Shown here: one piece after another, positions 26,689 to 34,993 of the stretch | Layout of the letters: each line of letters starts with the position of its first letter | Position numbering within the stretch: the stretch's first letter is position 1 | From: Bryobacter sp. | GTDB lineage: Bacteria; Acidobacteriota; Terriglobia; Bryobacterales; Bryobacteraceae | Length of the DNA: 64,000 nucleotides | Reading direction: 5' to 3' | Assembly: GCA_022843605.1 (NCBI GenBank) | Contig: JALHNI010000021.1 | Span: 1-64,000 of the forward strand | Program-made: the position numbers and the translations under genes | The notes under the pieces: model-generated | Seen by the model: the letters and a program-made list of their open reading frames with translations, nothing else | Database searches by the model: none | Told to the model about the DNA's origin: nothing

Positions 26689-27150
26689 TTAATAGAGATG
26701 AAACCAACCGAACCAGAACAATACAATTGCGCCGTACACACCAGCCATCAGGTCATCCGCCACAATCCCCCAACCCTGTGGGAGGGATTCAAAGCGGCGC
26801 ACAGGCCACGGCTTCACGATATCAAAGATACGAAACAGGACGAATCCGATCGCCAGCGCCCGCCAGTTCAGCGTCGTGGCGCCGGCCAGCGTCAGCCAGA
26901 CGCCCAGCACCTCATCAATGACGATAAACTGCGGATCCTTATGGGAACCAGCCGCGACCTTTGAGGCCCAAACGCCCGGCCAAGTCGCCAACAAAGTTAC
27001 CGGCAGCAACGGCAATCCGGTCGTCCAGTCCAACCGCCCCGCCACCAGCCAAACCATCAGGACGCCCACCAGCGAACCGGCCGTACCCGGGCCCCAGGGC
27101 CAGTAGCCCGCCCCGCCCGCGGTCGCAATCAACGTGGCAAACTGTTTCAC
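26689..27150 (-). CDS. pgpA: Phosphatidylglycerophosphatase A
   Basis: 153 residues. The N-terminus shows GYWPWGPGTAGSLVGVL, the conserved PgpA start, then DPQFIVIDEVLGVWLTL with the catalytic acidic cluster, and FRIFDIVKPWPVRRFES and GWGIVADDLMAG (the second metal-binding acidic site). Three to four membrane segments are present. It dephosphorylates phosphatidylglycerol phosphate in phospholipid synthesis at the inner membrane. The ATG overlaps the stop of yacG by 4 bases, so the two are coupled. Confidence 0.95.
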   Translation of the reverse strand: MKQFATLIATAGGAGYWPWGPGTAGSLVGVLMVWLVAGRLDWTTGLPLLPVTLLATWPGVWASKVAAGSHKDPQFIVIDEVLGVWLTLAGATTLNWRALAIGFVLFRIFDIVKPWPVRRFESLPQGWGIVADDLMAGVYGAIVLFWFGWFHLY

Positions 27151-27344
27151 AGATCGTCCGCGTCTTCGTCGCCAGCAGGGCGCGGACGCAACTCTTCCGA
27201 GGACGCAGGACGCGAAATCACGTACTTCTCATCGGCCCAATTGGCCAGGTCCAGCACGCGGCAACGGTCACTGCAAAACGGAAACCACTTCGAGAGCGGC
27301 TCGGTGTCTTTCTTGCAAATCGGGCATTTCCAGCGAACGGCCAT
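27147..27344 (-). CDS. yacG: DNA gyrase inhibitor / zinc-binding protein YacG
   Basis: 65 residues, the usual size. Zinc ligands are in CPIC (residues 7-10) and FCSDRCR (C-x3-C). The WFPFCSDRCRVLDLANW segment is the family core, and the acidic C-terminal tail (GDEDADDL) is typical. YacG binds gyrase and lowers its activity in other bacteria. It is between rimO and pgpA on the reverse strand, overlapping pgpA by 4 bases. Confidence 0.9.
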   Translation of the reverse strand: MAVRWKCPICKKDTEPLSKWFPFCSDRCRVLDLANWADEKYVISRPASSEELRPRPAGDEDADDL

Positions 27345-27353
27345 AACAATAAT

Positions 27354-28772
27354 TTAGATGTGCTGGGCAGTCGGCCGGGACGTGGAGAGATTCAAAATCG
27401 GAAAAGGATTCGCCGCCGGCAGCGTCATCTTGACGCCGGTGTCGAGCAATTCGCCGATCAGGTCATAATCCGTGGCTTCAGTCACCCGGAAGCGCCGGAA
27501 CTGGCCCGGCATGGGCGTTTCGCCCGACGGTCCAAAATCGTTGATGTAGCAGACGCCGTCGATCTCGGGCGCCTGGGTCTGCAGACGGCCCTCCCACAGC
27601 AGGTCCGTTTCGGGCGAAGGTCCCTCCACCAGCAGCGTGAACTCCTGCCCCACCAACCGCTTGTTCATCGCCGCTGAGATCCGCCGCTGGACGGCCATCA
27701 GCCGCTGTCGGCGATTGTGGATCGTGCGGCCATCCACCTTCTGGTCCAGGCCATGCGACGCGCTGGTATCTTCGTCGGAGTACTTAAAGACGCCCACCCG
27801 GTCCAGCTTGGCCGCCTTCAGAAACTCGCAAAGTTCGTCAAAGTCCGCAGCCGTCTCGCCCGGGAATCCCACAATAAAGCTGGAGCGGATGCCGACGCCG
27901 GGAATCGTCGCCCGGATGCGTTCGATCAACTTCAGGAAGTAATCACCGTGCGAACCCCGCTTCATCCGCTTCAGCACGTTCGCTGAGGCGTGCTGCAATG
28001 GCATATCGATGTACTTGGCAATGGAGGCATGCTCCGCGATCGTATCCAGCAGTTGCTGCGTCACCCGATTCGGGTAGCAATAGAGAAAACGAACCCATTT
28101 CTCGTGCTCCGTCTCGATCTGCGCCAGCCGCCCCAGCAGCATCGCCAAACCGTCCTTCAGCTTCAAGTCTTCGCCGTAACTCGTCGTATCCTGGCCGATC
28201 AGGTTAATCTCCCGCACGCCGCGCGCAAACAGTTGCGTCGCCTCCGCCACCACCGACTCGAACCGCCGCGAACGAAACTCGCCCCGATACTGCGGAATCA
28301 CGCAAAAAGTACAGGGATGATCGCAGCCTTCGGCGATCTTGATGTACGCCGAGTGGCGCCCCGTCGAGAGCACTCGCGGCGACAGGTCATGATACAGATA
28401 CGGCGTCGACGGACCGCCGTGGTTCACCCCCGTCTCGCACACATCGACGATCTTCTCGATTTCATTGGTCCCCACCACCGCGTCGATTTCCGGCATCTGC
28501 ACCCGCAGATCGCCCTTGAATCTCTCTACCAAACAACCGGCCACAATCAACTTCTGCGCCCGCCCCGTCTCCTTGAACCGCGCCATTTCGAGAATCGTGT
28601 TCACCGACTCTTCCTTCGCCGGGTCAATAAACGAGCAGGTATTGACGACGATCACGTCAGCCTCCTCCGGCAGCGTGGTCAGTTCGTGCCCGCGCGAAGC
28701 CAGATGGCCCATCATCACCTCGGTATCTACCAGGTTCTTCGGGCAGCCTAAGCTGACAAATCCAACTTTCAA
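27354..28772 (-). CDS. rimO: Ribosomal protein S12 methylthiotransferase RimO
   Basis: 472 residues from a TTG at 28772, chosen because GAAGGA lies 8 bases upstream and the family begins there with KVGFVSLGCPKNLVD; the ATG at 28820 has no ribosome binding site. Two Fe-S sites are visible: the N-terminal UPF0004 cysteines (GCPKN, VNTCSF, VAGCLVERF) and the radical SAM CDHPCTFC. The C-terminal TRAM domain follows (FTLLVEGPSPETDLLWEGRL). It methylthiolates Asp88 of ribosomal protein S12 in the cytoplasm. It heads the rimO-yacG-pgpA-TIG/NHL-cinA reverse-strand run. Confidence 0.95.
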   Translation of the reverse strand: MKVGFVSLGCPKNLVDTEVMMGHLASRGHELTTLPEEADVIVVNTCSFIDPAKEESVNTILEMARFKETGRAQKLIVAGCLVERFKGDLRVQMPEIDAVVGTNEIEKIVDVCETGVNHGGPSTPYLYHDLSPRVLSTGRHSAYIKIAEGCDHPCTFCVIPQYRGEFRSRRFESVVAEATQLFARGVREINLIGQDTTSYGEDLKLKDGLAMLLGRLAQIETEHEKWVRFLYCYPNRVTQQLLDTIAEHASIAKYIDMPLQHASANVLKRMKRGSHGDYFLKLIERIRATIPGVGIRSSFIVGFPGETAADFDELCEFLKAAKLDRVGVFKYSDEDTSASHGLDQKVDGRTIHNRRQRLMAVQRRISAAMNKRLVGQEFTLLVEGPSPETDLLWEGRLQTQAPEIDGVCYINDFGPSGETPMPGQFRRFRVTEATDYDLIGELLDTGVKMTLPAANPFPILNLSTSRPTAQHI

Positions 28773-28964
28773 ATGGAGCTTCCTTCGTGCCGATTGCGGG
28801 GGCGGGGGTTCACATTTCATTTTAGCTGATCCAAATCATCGAAGTCTTACGCGTATCTGGTGTCGGGGCGATTTCGCCGTCAGGTAAAGAAGCGTAAATG
28901 TTTGGTTCGCCGGATAACGATCGGCTCGTGGAAACGTATTACTCAGCGAAGGCACAAGACAACA

Positions 28965-29213
28965 ATGATGAAAAACAACCTTCTCCGCATCACTCTCGGG
29001 GGAATTCTGCTGCTGGCACTCGGCGGCGCCACAGAAGCTCGTTGCGCCTGGCAGATCCTGCCCCGTCCCGCCTCTAAATTCATCCACTACTTCGAAGCCT
29101 CCGGCGAAAGCCGCCAGTTATCCATGGTCGAACGCGTGTGGCTCGCGTTACTGATGACCGGTCAGGAAGGCCGCGAACGAGTAAGCGAAGTGCCTCCGTC
29201 CCGGACCAGCTAA
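28965..29213 (+). CDS. Small exported protein of unknown function
   Basis: 82 residues from the ATG at 28965 (a second ATG follows at once). A signal peptide is clear (RITLGGILLLALGGATEA). The mature ~60 residues have PRPASKFIHYFEASGESRQL and SMVERVWLALLMTG, without a known motif. The gene lies alone between rimO (divergent, 192-base gap) and trmD (convergent, 18-base gap). A longer frame from 28860 lacks a sensible start. Confidence 0.5.
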   Translation: MMKNNLLRITLGGILLLALGGATEARCAWQILPRPASKFIHYFEASGESRQLSMVERVWLALLMTGQEGRERVSEVPPSRTS

Positions 29214-29231
29214 TACCGTCCACCTGAGACG

Positions 29232-29912
29232 TTACTTCAACAAGTCCGGACGGTTCCGCACTGTCTTCGCCCGCGCCGCCTCCGCCCGCCACCGCCGGAT
29301 CTCCGCATGATTCCCACCCTGCAGCACCTCGGGCACGGCCCATCCGCGAAACTCCGCCGGCCGCGTCCACTGCGGATAGTCGAGCAATCCAGCCTGCTCA
29401 AACGACTCATCCACCGCCGATTCATCGTTCCCCAACACGCCCGGCAGCAGCCGAGCCGTCGCATCGATCACGATAGCGGCAGCCAGCTCTCCGCCGCTCA
29501 ACACGTAATCGCCGATCGAAAGCTCTTCATCCGCCAAGTGCTCCGCCACGCGCTCATCCACACCTTCATAGCGGCCACAGATCAGCAGGAGTTCCTCGGC
29601 TTCGGCGTACCGCCGCGCCGTCGATTGCGTGAATAAAGGGCCCTGCGGCGTCAGCAGCACCACGCGCTGGCGCGGCGTACGTCCGGGAAAAATGCTTTCC
29701 ACCGCCTCGAAGATCGGCGCAGGCTTCATCAACATGCCCGCCCCGCCGCCGAAACAGCGGTCGTCCACCGTGCGGTGTCGATCATGAGTCCAGTTCCGCA
29801 GGTCGTGAATGGACACCTCGAGCTTGCCCGCATCGCGCGCACGCGCCACCACACCATGCGAAAAGGGGCCCGTAAAGAAGTCCGGGAAGATCGTCAACAG
29901 ATGGAAGCGCAT
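29232..29912 (-). CDS. trmD: tRNA (guanine-37-N1)-methyltransferase TrmD
   Basis: 226 residues. It begins RFHLLTIFPDFFTGPFSHGV, the usual TrmD start, and the SPOUT knot is clear: VVLLTPQGPLF, LICGRYEGVDERVAEHL, and SIGDYVLSGGELAAAIVID, which binds SAM. It methylates G37 in tRNAs, preventing frameshifting. It is the last gene of the ffh-rpsP-khpA-rimM-trmD set and follows rimM by 4 bases. The common rplS partner does not follow. Confidence 0.97.
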   Translation of the reverse strand: MRFHLLTIFPDFFTGPFSHGVVARARDAGKLEVSIHDLRNWTHDRHRTVDDRCFGGGAGMLMKPAPIFEAVESIFPGRTPRQRVVLLTPQGPLFTQSTARRYAEAEELLLICGRYEGVDERVAEHLADEELSIGDYVLSGGELAAAIVIDATARLLPGVLGNDESAVDESFEQAGLLDYPQWTRPAEFRGWAVPEVLQGGNHAEIRRWRAEAARAKTVRNRPDLLK

Positions 29913-29916
29913 GGCG

Positions 29917-30411
29917 TTAGCCGTTCAGGTCGCGCAGACCTTCGGGCAGTGTGACGTCGATTCGCTTCTGGACGACGTCCACCGTATGACAGATCTCCGG
30001 CACGAAGGGAATCATCAGGCTACCGATCTCGAGCAAAAGCGGCCCCCCGGTCTCAAGATAACTATCCACTACGCCCAGCGAGACGCCGTCCTCGAAGATC
30101 TCGCAGCCAACCAAGTCAGAGAAAAAGTACTGGCCCTGGGGGAGTTGGATTCGTTCGGCGGCATCGATCGTCACCTGCTCGCCGGCCAGGGGCTCAGCAT
30201 CGGTCATGGAATCGACGCCCTGAAACTTGAAAATCGGAGTTTCGCCATGCCACCAGACGCGCTCGACGGTGAGTTGACGGCCCGAAGGCATCAGCACGAT
30301 CTCCGTGAGGTCCTGGAAGCGCTCGGGGTCCATCGTCAGGGAGACTGCAGTCAACTCGCCCCTGATGCCGCGGGGGCGCTTCAAGCCCGCAACGGTCACG
30401 CGCTCCGACAT
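29917..30411 (-). CDS. rimM: Ribosome maturation factor RimM
   Basis: 164 residues. The N-terminal RimM domain has VTVAGLKRPRGIRGELTAVS and the PRC-barrel part has PQGQYFFSDLVGCEIFEDG with GPLLLEIGSLMIPFVPEICH. RimM binds S19 and helps mature the 30S head in the cytoplasm. It stands 3 bases after khpA and 4 bases before trmD in the conserved operon. Confidence 0.95.
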   Translation of the reverse strand: MSERVTVAGLKRPRGIRGELTAVSLTMDPERFQDLTEIVLMPSGRQLTVERVWWHGETPIFKFQGVDSMTDAEPLAGEQVTIDAAERIQLPQGQYFFSDLVGCEIFEDGVSLGVVDSYLETGGPLLLEIGSLMIPFVPEICHTVDVVQKRIDVTLPEGLRDLNG

Positions 30412-30414
30412 GAT

Positions 30415-30678
30415 CTATTCGAGGATTTCGAGCGTGTAGCGGCGATTCAGCTTCATGCTGGCCGCGCCGATCAACGTCCGGATCGAACGCGCGGTGCGGC
30501 CCTGCTTGCCAATCACTTTTCCCAGATCGGTGGGCGAGACCTTCAACTCCAGAACCGTGACTTGCTCACCGTTCAGTTCTCGCACCACAACTTCCTCGGG
30601 CATGTCGACGAGCGCTTTCGCGATGTCCTCGACCAACTGCTTCATCAATACAGGAGTGTTTTCCATGGGTTCCGCCAT
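30415..30678 (-). CDS. khpA: KH-domain RNA-binding protein KhpA-like
   Basis: 87 residues, the full length of a single KH domain. The core LKVSPTDLGKVIGKQGRTA has the GxxG loop (GKQG), followed by RSIRTLIGAASMKLNRRYTL. KhpA-type proteins bind RNA, often with KhpB, and this gene is usually between rpsP and rimM as here. An alternative Met lies four codons in. Its start is 46 bases after rpsP. Confidence 0.9.
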   Translation of the reverse strand: MAEPMENTPVLMKQLVEDIAKALVDMPEEVVVRELNGEQVTVLELKVSPTDLGKVIGKQGRTARSIRTLIGAASMKLNRRYTLEILE

Positions 30679-30724
30679 CTTTCAATCAGATTCAACCGCG
30701 CTACAGCGGGGCGTAAATACGGGA

Positions 30725-30973
30725 CTAGACAGCCGCGGGGGCCGGATTCTTTTTCAACAAGCGAGCCACGGTATCGGAAGGCTGCGCGCCATTCTTCATC
30801 CAATGCGCCACGCGATCATGCTTGATCACTACTTCGGCCGGCTTGCAAACCGGATTGTAGTGGCCCAGAACTTCCACGGCGCGGGAATCGCGTGCGCGCT
30901 CTTTCTCGATCACCACCAAACGGTAGGTGGGCTTCTTCTTGGCGCCAAAACGCGCTAAACGGATCATCAACAT
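30725..30973 (-). CDS. rpsP: 30S ribosomal protein S16
   Basis: 82 residues from the ATG at 30973, two codons before the usual MIRLARFG start; the frame upstream to 31030 is basic and not part of the family. Family features are IRLARFGAKKKPTYRLVVI, SRAVEVLGHYNP and DRVAHWMKNGAQPSDTVARL. It is a structural protein of the small ribosomal subunit. It follows ffh in the conserved order, with a 62-base gap. Confidence 0.95.
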   Translation of the reverse strand: MLMIRLARFGAKKKPTYRLVVIEKERARDSRAVEVLGHYNPVCKPAEVVIKHDRVAHWMKNGAQPSDTVARLLKKNPAPAAV

Positions 30974-31035
30974 CGTAAGCTGTAATTCCTTCTTTTTCTT
31001 ATTGTCGCCTAATCGGGACCGTTTTGCCACTGGCC

Positions 31036-32415
31036 CTAGCGGCCAAACCCAGGAAACGACGTCGGAAACGGCAGTTTCATCTTCGCCATTCGTTTTCCCA
31101 GCATCCCACCCGCCAACCCGCCGGTTAGCTTTTTCATCATTTTCCGCATTTCCTGATACTGCTTTACCAGGTTATTCACGTCCTGCACCGTCGTCCCGCT
31201 CCCCACCGCGATCCGCTTCCGCCGGCCGCCGTTCAGCAACAGAGGATTATTGCGCTCGCCCTGGGTCATCGAATCGATGATCGCCACGATCCGCGTCAGT
31301 TCCTTCTCATCCACCTTGGCGTTCTTCATCTCTTTGGGCATATTCGCCATGCCCGGCATCATCTTCAACAAATTCTCCAGCGGACCCAGCTTTCGGATCT
31401 GCTTCAGCTGATCCCGAAAATCCTCCAGCGTGAACTCATCGTCCAGCAGCTTCTGCTGCATCTTCTCGGCTTGCTTCTGGTCGACCGCCTCGCTCACCTT
31501 CTCGATGAGGCTCATCACGTCGCCCATACCCAGAATCCGCTGCGCCGCCCGGTCCGGATGGAACGGCTCAAAGGCATCGGGCTTCTCGCCCAGGCCCACA
31601 AACTTCAGCGGCTGACCCGTCACCGTCCGGATCGACAGCGCCGCGCCGCCGCGCGCATCGCCATCCATCTTGGTCAGCACCACGCCCGTAATGCCAAGCC
31701 GCTGGTGGAACTGCTCAGCCGACTTCACCGCGTCCTGCCCGGTCATCGCGTCCGCAACAAACAGAATCTCCGTAGGATTCAATTGCGCCTTCAGCCCGTC
31801 GAGCTCTACCATCAACTCCTCATCGATGTGCAGACGACCCGCCGTATCCACCAGAATCGTGTCCCGGCCGGCGCGGGACGCTTCAATCTTCGCCCCCTTC
31901 ACCAGTTCCGAAGGACGATTCTCACCCGGCTCGCCAATCCAGATCGGGATCTTGATCTCGCGTGCCAGCACCGCCAATTGCTCGCGCGCCGCCGGACGAT
32001 AAATGTCCACGGACACCAGAATCGGCGTGCGTCCCTGCTTCACCAGCCACTTCGCCAACTTCGCCGTCGAGGTGGTTTTGCCCGAACCCTGCAAGCCCAC
32101 CATCATGATCACGCTGGGCGGCTCATTCGCAAAACGCAACTTGGCTTGATGCTGGCCGAGGATCTTTACCAGTTCCTCGTGCACGATCTTCACCACCTGC
32201 TGGCCCGGCGACAGCGCCTGCATCACTTCCTGGCCCATGGCCTTCAACTTCACCGCTTCGATGAGCTGTTTCACGACGCGGAAATGGACGTCCGCCTCCA
32301 GGAGCGCAATGCGGATCTCCTTGAGCGCGGCCTCCATATTCTCGGGCGTCAGCTTGCCCTCGCCACGGAGGTTCTTAAAGACGCGTTGCAGTTTGTCGGA
32401 GAGGGATTCGAACAT
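31036..32415 (-). CDS. ffh: Signal recognition particle protein Ffh
   Basis: 459 residues with all three domains. The N domain is helical (FESLSDKLQRVFKNLRGEG). The G domain has GLQGSGKTTSTAKLAKWL, DTAGRLHIDEELM and TKMDGDARGGAAL. The M domain is methionine-rich (MMPGMANMPKEM, MTQGERNNPLLLNGGRRKRI). It binds signal sequences with the 4.5S RNA and delivers nascent membrane proteins to FtsY. It heads the ffh-rpsP-khpA-rimM-trmD operon and is divergent from the ATP-grasp-like gene. Confidence 0.97.
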   Translation of the reverse strand: MFESLSDKLQRVFKNLRGEGKLTPENMEAALKEIRIALLEADVHFRVVKQLIEAVKLKAMGQEVMQALSPGQQVVKIVHEELVKILGQHQAKLRFANEPPSVIMMVGLQGSGKTTSTAKLAKWLVKQGRTPILVSVDIYRPAAREQLAVLAREIKIPIWIGEPGENRPSELVKGAKIEASRAGRDTILVDTAGRLHIDEELMVELDGLKAQLNPTEILFVADAMTGQDAVKSAEQFHQRLGITGVVLTKMDGDARGGAALSIRTVTGQPLKFVGLGEKPDAFEPFHPDRAAQRILGMGDVMSLIEKVSEAVDQKQAEKMQQKLLDDEFTLEDFRDQLKQIRKLGPLENLLKMMPGMANMPKEMKNAKVDEKELTRIVAIIDSMTQGERNNPLLLNGGRRKRIAVGSGTTVQDVNNLVKQYQEMRKMMKKLTGGLAGGMLGKRMAKMKLPFPTSFPGFGR

Positions 32416-32471
32416 GGGAGCTACTAACTCTCAAGGGTAGCAACGAACCGCCTCACGCTACAATCAGGGGC

Positions 32472-33647
32472 ATGTCGCAGGAGCTCCGCCGCTGGTTCAA
32501 CGCCCACTGGACCCCCGCTAAATATCAGCAATTCCTCGCCGCCATCGACTCCGACCTCGGCGACCACGTCGAGTTCCGCATCTCCGAAGCGCCCTGCTTC
32601 TTCGACACCGCCCTCGCCGAACGAATGTGCGCCTCTGGCATCGACCTCCTGCATCAGCTCACCAATTCCGCCTACCAATTAGCCAGCGATCGCGCAGTCC
32701 CCTCCGCCTATCGCGTCCCCAACGAAGCGCCGCACCCCATGTTCATCCAGGTCGACTACGGCCTCGTCCGCGATGCCCAAGGCAACCTGCAGCCCCGCCT
32801 CGTCGAAATTCAGGGCTTCCCTTCCCTCTACGCCTTCCAGCCCCTGATGGCCGAGCACTACAAATCCGCCTACGGCCTTGACCCTGACCTCAAATACCTG
32901 CTCGACGGCCTCGACCGCCCGGCCTACAACGCCCTCCTCCGCGACGCCATCCTCGGCCGGCACGATCCGGAAAACGTCATCCTCATGGAGATTGACCCCG
33001 AAAAGCAGAAGACCCGCTGCGACTTCACCTGCACCGAACGCATTGCCGGCATTCGCACCGTCAACATCACAGCCATCAAACAACGCGGGCCCAAATTGTT
33101 TTATTTCCACGAAGGCCGCGAAGTGCCAATCGATCGCATCTACAACCGCACCATCATTGATGAACTCGAGCGCAAAGGCATCCAAGCGCCCTTCCGCTGG
33201 ACCGACGATCTTCAAGTCGAATGGGCCGGCCACCCCAACTGGTACTTCCGCCTCAGCAAGTTCTCCATCCCGTTCCTCAAGCACGAAACGGTCCCGGAAA
33301 CTCACTTCTTCGACCAACTGGACCGGCTCCCCGACGATCCCGAAAACTGGGTTTTGAAGCCGCTATTCTCCTTCGCCGGCCTCGGCGTCATCGTCGGCCC
33401 CACCCGGGCCGAACTCGAAGCCGTGAGCGACCGCGAAAACTACATCCTTCAACGCCGGATCCGCTTTGACCCCGTGATTGAGACGCCGCACGGCATGACC
33501 ATGGCCGAAGTCCGCCTCATGTTCATCTGGACCGACCGTCCCCGTCCCGTCAACACCATCATCCGCACCGGTCGCGGAAAAATGATGGGCGTCGACCAGA
33601 ATAAGGGCCTCGAATGGGTCGGAGCCTCCGCCGCTTTCTACGTCTGA
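32472..33647 (+). CDS. Orphan protein with ATP-grasp-like features
   Basis: 391 residues without signal peptide or membrane segment. The second half has WVLKPLFSFAGLGVIVGPT, a K-x-x-x-x-GG/G-V pattern like the ATP-binding loop of ATP-grasp enzymes, preceded by a segment with FLKHETVPETHFFD. A late ATP-grasp-type metal site may be in MAEVRLMFIW. The first half has VDYGLVRDAQGNLQPRLVEI, like the preATP-grasp half of circularly permuted members. Such enzymes join a carboxylate to an amine. I cannot assign a substrate; the gene stands alone between ffh (divergent) and larE (convergent). Confidence 0.45.
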   Translation: MSQELRRWFNAHWTPAKYQQFLAAIDSDLGDHVEFRISEAPCFFDTALAERMCASGIDLLHQLTNSAYQLASDRAVPSAYRVPNEAPHPMFIQVDYGLVRDAQGNLQPRLVEIQGFPSLYAFQPLMAEHYKSAYGLDPDLKYLLDGLDRPAYNALLRDAILGRHDPENVILMEIDPEKQKTRCDFTCTERIAGIRTVNITAIKQRGPKLFYFHEGREVPIDRIYNRTIIDELERKGIQAPFRWTDDLQVEWAGHPNWYFRLSKFSIPFLKHETVPETHFFDQLDRLPDDPENWVLKPLFSFAGLGVIVGPTRAELEAVSDRENYILQRRIRFDPVIETPHGMTMAEVRLMFIWTDRPRPVNTIIRTGRGKMMGVDQNKGLEWVGASAAFYV

Positions 33648-33662
33648 CGAACGGACCGCGAC

Positions 33663-34520
33663 CTAGTGCGGCCGCAGAACCTCATTGCCCGACCCCTGCC
33701 GGTAGCCTTCCAGGTCCAGCGTGACGTAGTGAAAGCCCAGCGGCTTGAAGATCGCCACCAGCTTCTGCGCCATTCCCACATCCAGCGCCCGCGGCAACTC
33801 CGCCGGATCGATCTCCACCCGCACCAGCTTCTCGTGAAAACGCACCCGGAACTGAGAGAAGCCCAACGCCCGGATCGCCTCTTCCCCCACCTCCACCGTC
33901 CGCACGTTCTCTTTCGTCACCGCCGTGCCATAGGGGATGCGCGAACTGAGGCAAGCCGACGCCGGGCGATTCCAGGTTTCCAGACCCGCCAGCTTCGACA
34001 GCTCACGAAGTTCAGCCTTTGTCAGCCCCGCCTCCACCAGCGGCGCCTTCACCTGATAGATCTTGGCCGCATTCTGCCCCGGCCGGTGATCGCCCAGGTC
34101 ATCCTTGTTCACCCCGTAAATCAAGGCCTCAAAGCCGCGTTCAGCAGCCACGTTCTCCATCACCCGGAACAGCTCTTCCTTGCAATAAAAGCAGCGATCA
34201 GAATTGTTCGCCGAATAAAGTGGATTCTCGAACTCCTGCGTGGCGACATACTCGTGCCGGATGCCGTGCTCCCTGGCAAAACGCTCCGCGTCGCGCTTAT
34301 GCGCATCGGGCATCGACGCCGAATCGGCCGTCAGCGCCAGGCAATTATCGCCCAACACCTGCTGCGCCGCCCAGGCCAGATACGCCGAGTCCGCACCACC
34401 GGAATACGCAATCAGAACCCGCTTCAGATCGCGCAGAATGGCGAACAATCGTTCCTGCTTGGCCGCCAGCAGCATCGGCTCAAGCGGCGTCGGCGGAGTC
34501 AAGGTAACCAGCGTTGCCAT
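33663..34520 (-). CDS. larE: ATP-dependent sacrificial sulfur transferase LarE-like
   Basis: 285 residues. The PP-loop is LIAYSGGADSAYLAWAA, followed by SDRCFYCKEELFRVM (C-x2-C) and NRPASACLSSRIPYGTAVT, where the second-site Cys is the sulfur donor of some LarE proteins. LarE gives sulfur to the nickel-pincer nucleotide of lactate racemase, but no larB, larC or larA is in the window. A 56-base divergent region with a perfect palindrome separates it from a MarR gene, so it may be regulated by that protein. Confidence 0.85.
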   Translation of the reverse strand: MATLVTLTPPTPLEPMLLAAKQERLFAILRDLKRVLIAYSGGADSAYLAWAAQQVLGDNCLALTADSASMPDAHKRDAERFAREHGIRHEYVATQEFENPLYSANNSDRCFYCKEELFRVMENVAAERGFEALIYGVNKDDLGDHRPGQNAAKIYQVKAPLVEAGLTKAELRELSKLAGLETWNRPASACLSSRIPYGTAVTKENVRTVEVGEEAIRALGFSQFRVRFHEKLVRVEIDPAELPRALDVGMAQKLVAIFKPLGFHYVTLDLEGYRQGSGNEVLRPH

Positions 34521-34546
34521 ACGCCCCGAGTATATCTCACCAGCAA

Positions 34547-34567
34547 ATACTTGACGGAGTCAAGTAT
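34547..34567. promoter_or_regulatory. Perfect 21-bp palindrome, probable MarR operator
   Basis: ATACTTGAC and GTCAAGTAT (9-base arms, 3-base spacer) lie between larE and the MarR gene, 9 bases before the MarR ATG and 26 before the larE ATG. TATACT -10-like sites occur on both sides: one at 34565-34570 facing the MarR gene, one at 34530-34535 on the reverse strand facing larE. Both would give nearly leaderless mRNAs. The palindrome fits MarR-type dimer binding with divergent control. Confidence 0.55.
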
Positions 34568-34576
34568 ACTGGCCAC

Positions 34577-34993
34577 ATGCTTCCCGCCGACATCGCCCGC
34601 GTTCGGCACTTCAACCGCTTCTACACCCGCGCGATCGGCACCCTGGACCTCGTCGGCAGTTCCTTCACCCTCACCAAAGCCCGCGTCCTCTACGAACTCG
34701 GTCATCGCGATCAGCCTCTCGCCACCGAAATCGCCCGCGACCTTCAACTTGACGCCGGCTACCTCAGCCGCATTCTGCGCCACTTCGAGGAACGCAAACT
34801 CCTGCGCCGCACTCCCTCCGCTACCGATGCCCGTCGCAGCCTCCTCGAACTCACGCGCACCGGTCGCCAGGAACTCACGCGTCTGAATCACCTCACCGAC
34901 CAACACGTCGGCCGCCTCCTCTTCCCGCTCACCGATACGGACCGCCACCGCCTGCTCGATGCCATGCAGGCCATTGAGGAGATCCTCACTTGA
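34577..34993 (+). CDS. MarR-family transcriptional regulator
   Basis: 138 residues from the ATG at 34577, next to the palindrome; the frame begins further upstream in the divergent region but lacks a Met with family support. The winged helix is clear: TLTKARVLYELGHRDQPLATEI, LDAGYLSRILRHFEERKLLRR (recognition helix) and DARRSLLELTRTGRQEL (wing and last helix). Many members of this subgroup are fused to a GNAT domain; here the acetyltransferase is a separate gene two positions downstream. The stop overlaps the AlaX start (TTGA). Confidence 0.85.
   Translation: MLPADIARVRHFNRFYTRAIGTLDLVGSSFTLTKARVLYELGHRDQPLATEIARDLQLDAGYLSRILRHFEERKLLRRTPSATDARRSLLELTRTGRQELTRLNHLTDQHVGRLLFPLTDTDRHRLLDAMQAIEEILT

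Noticed and set aside
29809-30825. 338-codon forward frame
   Set aside because: Runs across trmD, rimM, khpA and rpsP on the other strand, all of which are certain.
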